A stretch of DNA of 64,000 bases from Rikenellaceae bacterium (lineage in GTDB: Bacteria; Bacteroidota; Bacteroidia; Bacteroidales; Rikenellaceae). This document shows, piece after piece, positions 63,285-64,000 of the stretch; positions within the stretch are counted from its first letter, which is position 1, and each line of letters opens with the position of its first letter. A model generated the notes under the pieces. The model was not told where the DNA came from. It saw only the letters and a list, made by a program, of their open reading frames with translations, and searched no databases. Location: contig CABIXK010000003.1 in assembly GCA_902362705.1 (NCBI GenBank), positions 117,924 to 181,923 on the forward strand, given 5' to 3'. A program made the position numbers and the translations under genes.

Positions 63285-63411
63285 AGTATTAAGGTATTTA
63301 AAGTTTTTTATTAAAAATTGCCAGTCAGCGTTTCAAATCCCTTTTGCAGAACGAGCGAGCGACACGGCGGCTCCTCTCCCGGAGCGTCGCATCACACGCT
63401 GCTGCGTCGTG

Positions 63412-63484
63412 AGCGGAAGACGAGGCTCAAACTCGCGACCCTTAGCTTGGAAGGCTAATGCTCTATCAACTGAGCTACTTCCGC
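63412..63484 (-). tRNA. tRNA-Gly (TCC)
   Basis: The acceptor GCGGAAG pairs with CTTCCGC, and the discriminator is T as usual for glycine. Anticodon stem TTAGC/GCTAA carries loop CTTCCAA, so anticodon TCC. Confidence 0.95.
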
Positions 63485-63575
63485 AAAAACATACCGTATC
63501 AGAGCGGCCTCCTTCCCGCCGCCGCCCAAGGCGACGTTCGCGAAGGTTTTGCAACCCCGACCGGCATCCTATTTG

Positions 63576-63658
63576 TGGGAAGTGATGGATTCGAACCACC
63601 GAAGGCGTACGCCAGCAGATTTACAGTCTGCCCCATTTGGCCACTCTGGTAACTTCCC
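63576..63658 (-). tRNA. tRNA-Tyr (GTA)
   Basis: The acceptor GGGAAGT pairs with ACTTCCC and the discriminator is A. The anticodon arm CAGACTGTAAATCTG gives GTA. It has a long variable arm, as expected for tyrosine in bacteria. Confidence 0.96.
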
Positions 63659-63710
63659 TTGAGTTGTCTGTTCGCCGCTGCCCGTCTCGTTCGGATTCGC
63701 ATCGACTTCG

Positions 63711-63784
63711 AGCCGATGGAGGGATTCGAACCCACGACCAGCTGATTACAAATCAGCTGCTCTGGCCAACTGAGCTACATCGGC
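63711..63784 (-). tRNA. tRNA-Thr (TGT)
   Basis: The acceptor GCCGATG pairs with CATCGGC. Anticodon stem GCTGA/TCAGC carries loop TTTGTAA, so anticodon TGT. It is the first RNA of the Thr-Tyr-Gly-tuf transcription unit. Confidence 0.96.
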
Positions 63785-63805
63785 AGAACCAACCGTTTTG
63801 GATTG

Positions 63806-63837
63806 CAAAAATAGGTATTATTTTTTTACCGACCAAA
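63806..63837 (-). promoter_or_regulatory. Promoter of the tRNA-Thr/tuf/ribosomal block
   Basis: On the minus strand TTTG (63837-63834) and TATTTTTG (63813-63806) are exactly 20 bp apart, 21 bp before tRNA-Thr. Confidence 0.88.
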
Positions 63838-63922
63838 TTTTCGTCGATAAATCTTTACTCTCCCGCTCCTCTCAAAGAACTTTCTCGCACCCCCACCCTC
63901 CGATCGAGGGCGAAAGCAGGTG

Positions 63923-63952
63923 CAAAGATAGGAAAAGTTTTGAATACCGCAA
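63923..63952 (-). promoter_or_regulatory. Second upstream promoter candidate
   Basis: TTG (63952-63950) and TATCTTTG (63930-63923) on the minus strand are about 19 bp apart. It could be a second promoter for the tRNA-tuf unit or start a short leader RNA. The rest of 63785-64000 shows no gene. Confidence 0.6.
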
Positions 63953-64000
63953 CATCTTCGACGAAAAATATCTCGCATCGTGCCCGAACGGAGCGCAAAA

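Overview
The window looks like chromosomal DNA of a high-GC member of the order Bacteroidales, most probably Alistipes or a close relative. The evidence is: many upstream regions carry the Bacteroidota sigma-factor -7 box TAnnTTTG with a TTG/TTTG about 20 bp further upstream; Shine-Dalgarno sequences are mostly absent; gene families typical of the order are present (HU-SPOR proteins, GIN/DUF2807 proteins with PspC proteins, FadL/OmpP1 porins, a MobV element); and codon use in the core genes is strongly GC-rich. The genus is an inference; no rRNA gene is present.

Layout. 1-24 kb is mostly housekeeping: the end of frdA, frdB, dnaG, an smpB-HAD-tsaB-helical protein run, a leftward block (GtrA, HU-SPOR, lgt, histidine kinase, ribE, XRE-S24 regulator), tRNA-Arg(CCG), an ECF sigma factor with a possibly envelope-spanning partner, a six-gene PspC/PadR/GIN envelope operon, pfkA with a PfkB sugar/nucleoside kinase and a Gdx-like SMR exporter, a glycosyltransferase, dsbD, a tiny basic protein and the initiator tRNA. 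23.6-28.6 kb is a five-gene heterodisulfide-reductase-like electron-transfer operon, followed by cyuA. 30-36 kb holds small enzymes (NUDIX, flavodoxin-ferredoxin, two GNATs, transglutaminase lipoprotein, CutC) and two long intergenic stretches built of inverted and direct repeats.

36.07-44.33 kb is an AT-richer integrative mobilizable element of about 8.25 kb in the 3' end of tRNA-Ser(TGA). It is bounded by a 13-bp direct repeat. It carries a tyrosine recombinase beside the tRNA, a MobV relaxase with a candidate oriT hairpin, and a defence cargo: two adjacent cytosine-5 methyltransferases, a DUF3883/PD-(D/E)XK nuclease, a Vsr nick endonuclease, a Clp-fold (SDH-type) serine protease and a 64-residue partner. 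The protease plus small protein attached to a dual-methyltransferase restriction system is the best candidate here for something undescribed.

44.3-64 kb returns to core genome: an aminotransferase, FadL, tRNA-Arg(CCT), sdaA, a LuxR-type regulator, a DUF1349 protein, then the leftward block tRNA-Thr, tRNA-Tyr, tRNA-Gly, tuf, tRNA-Trp, secE, nusG, rplK, rplA, rplJ, rplL, rpoB, rpoC, with a strong promoter at its head and a bidirectional terminator at its end.
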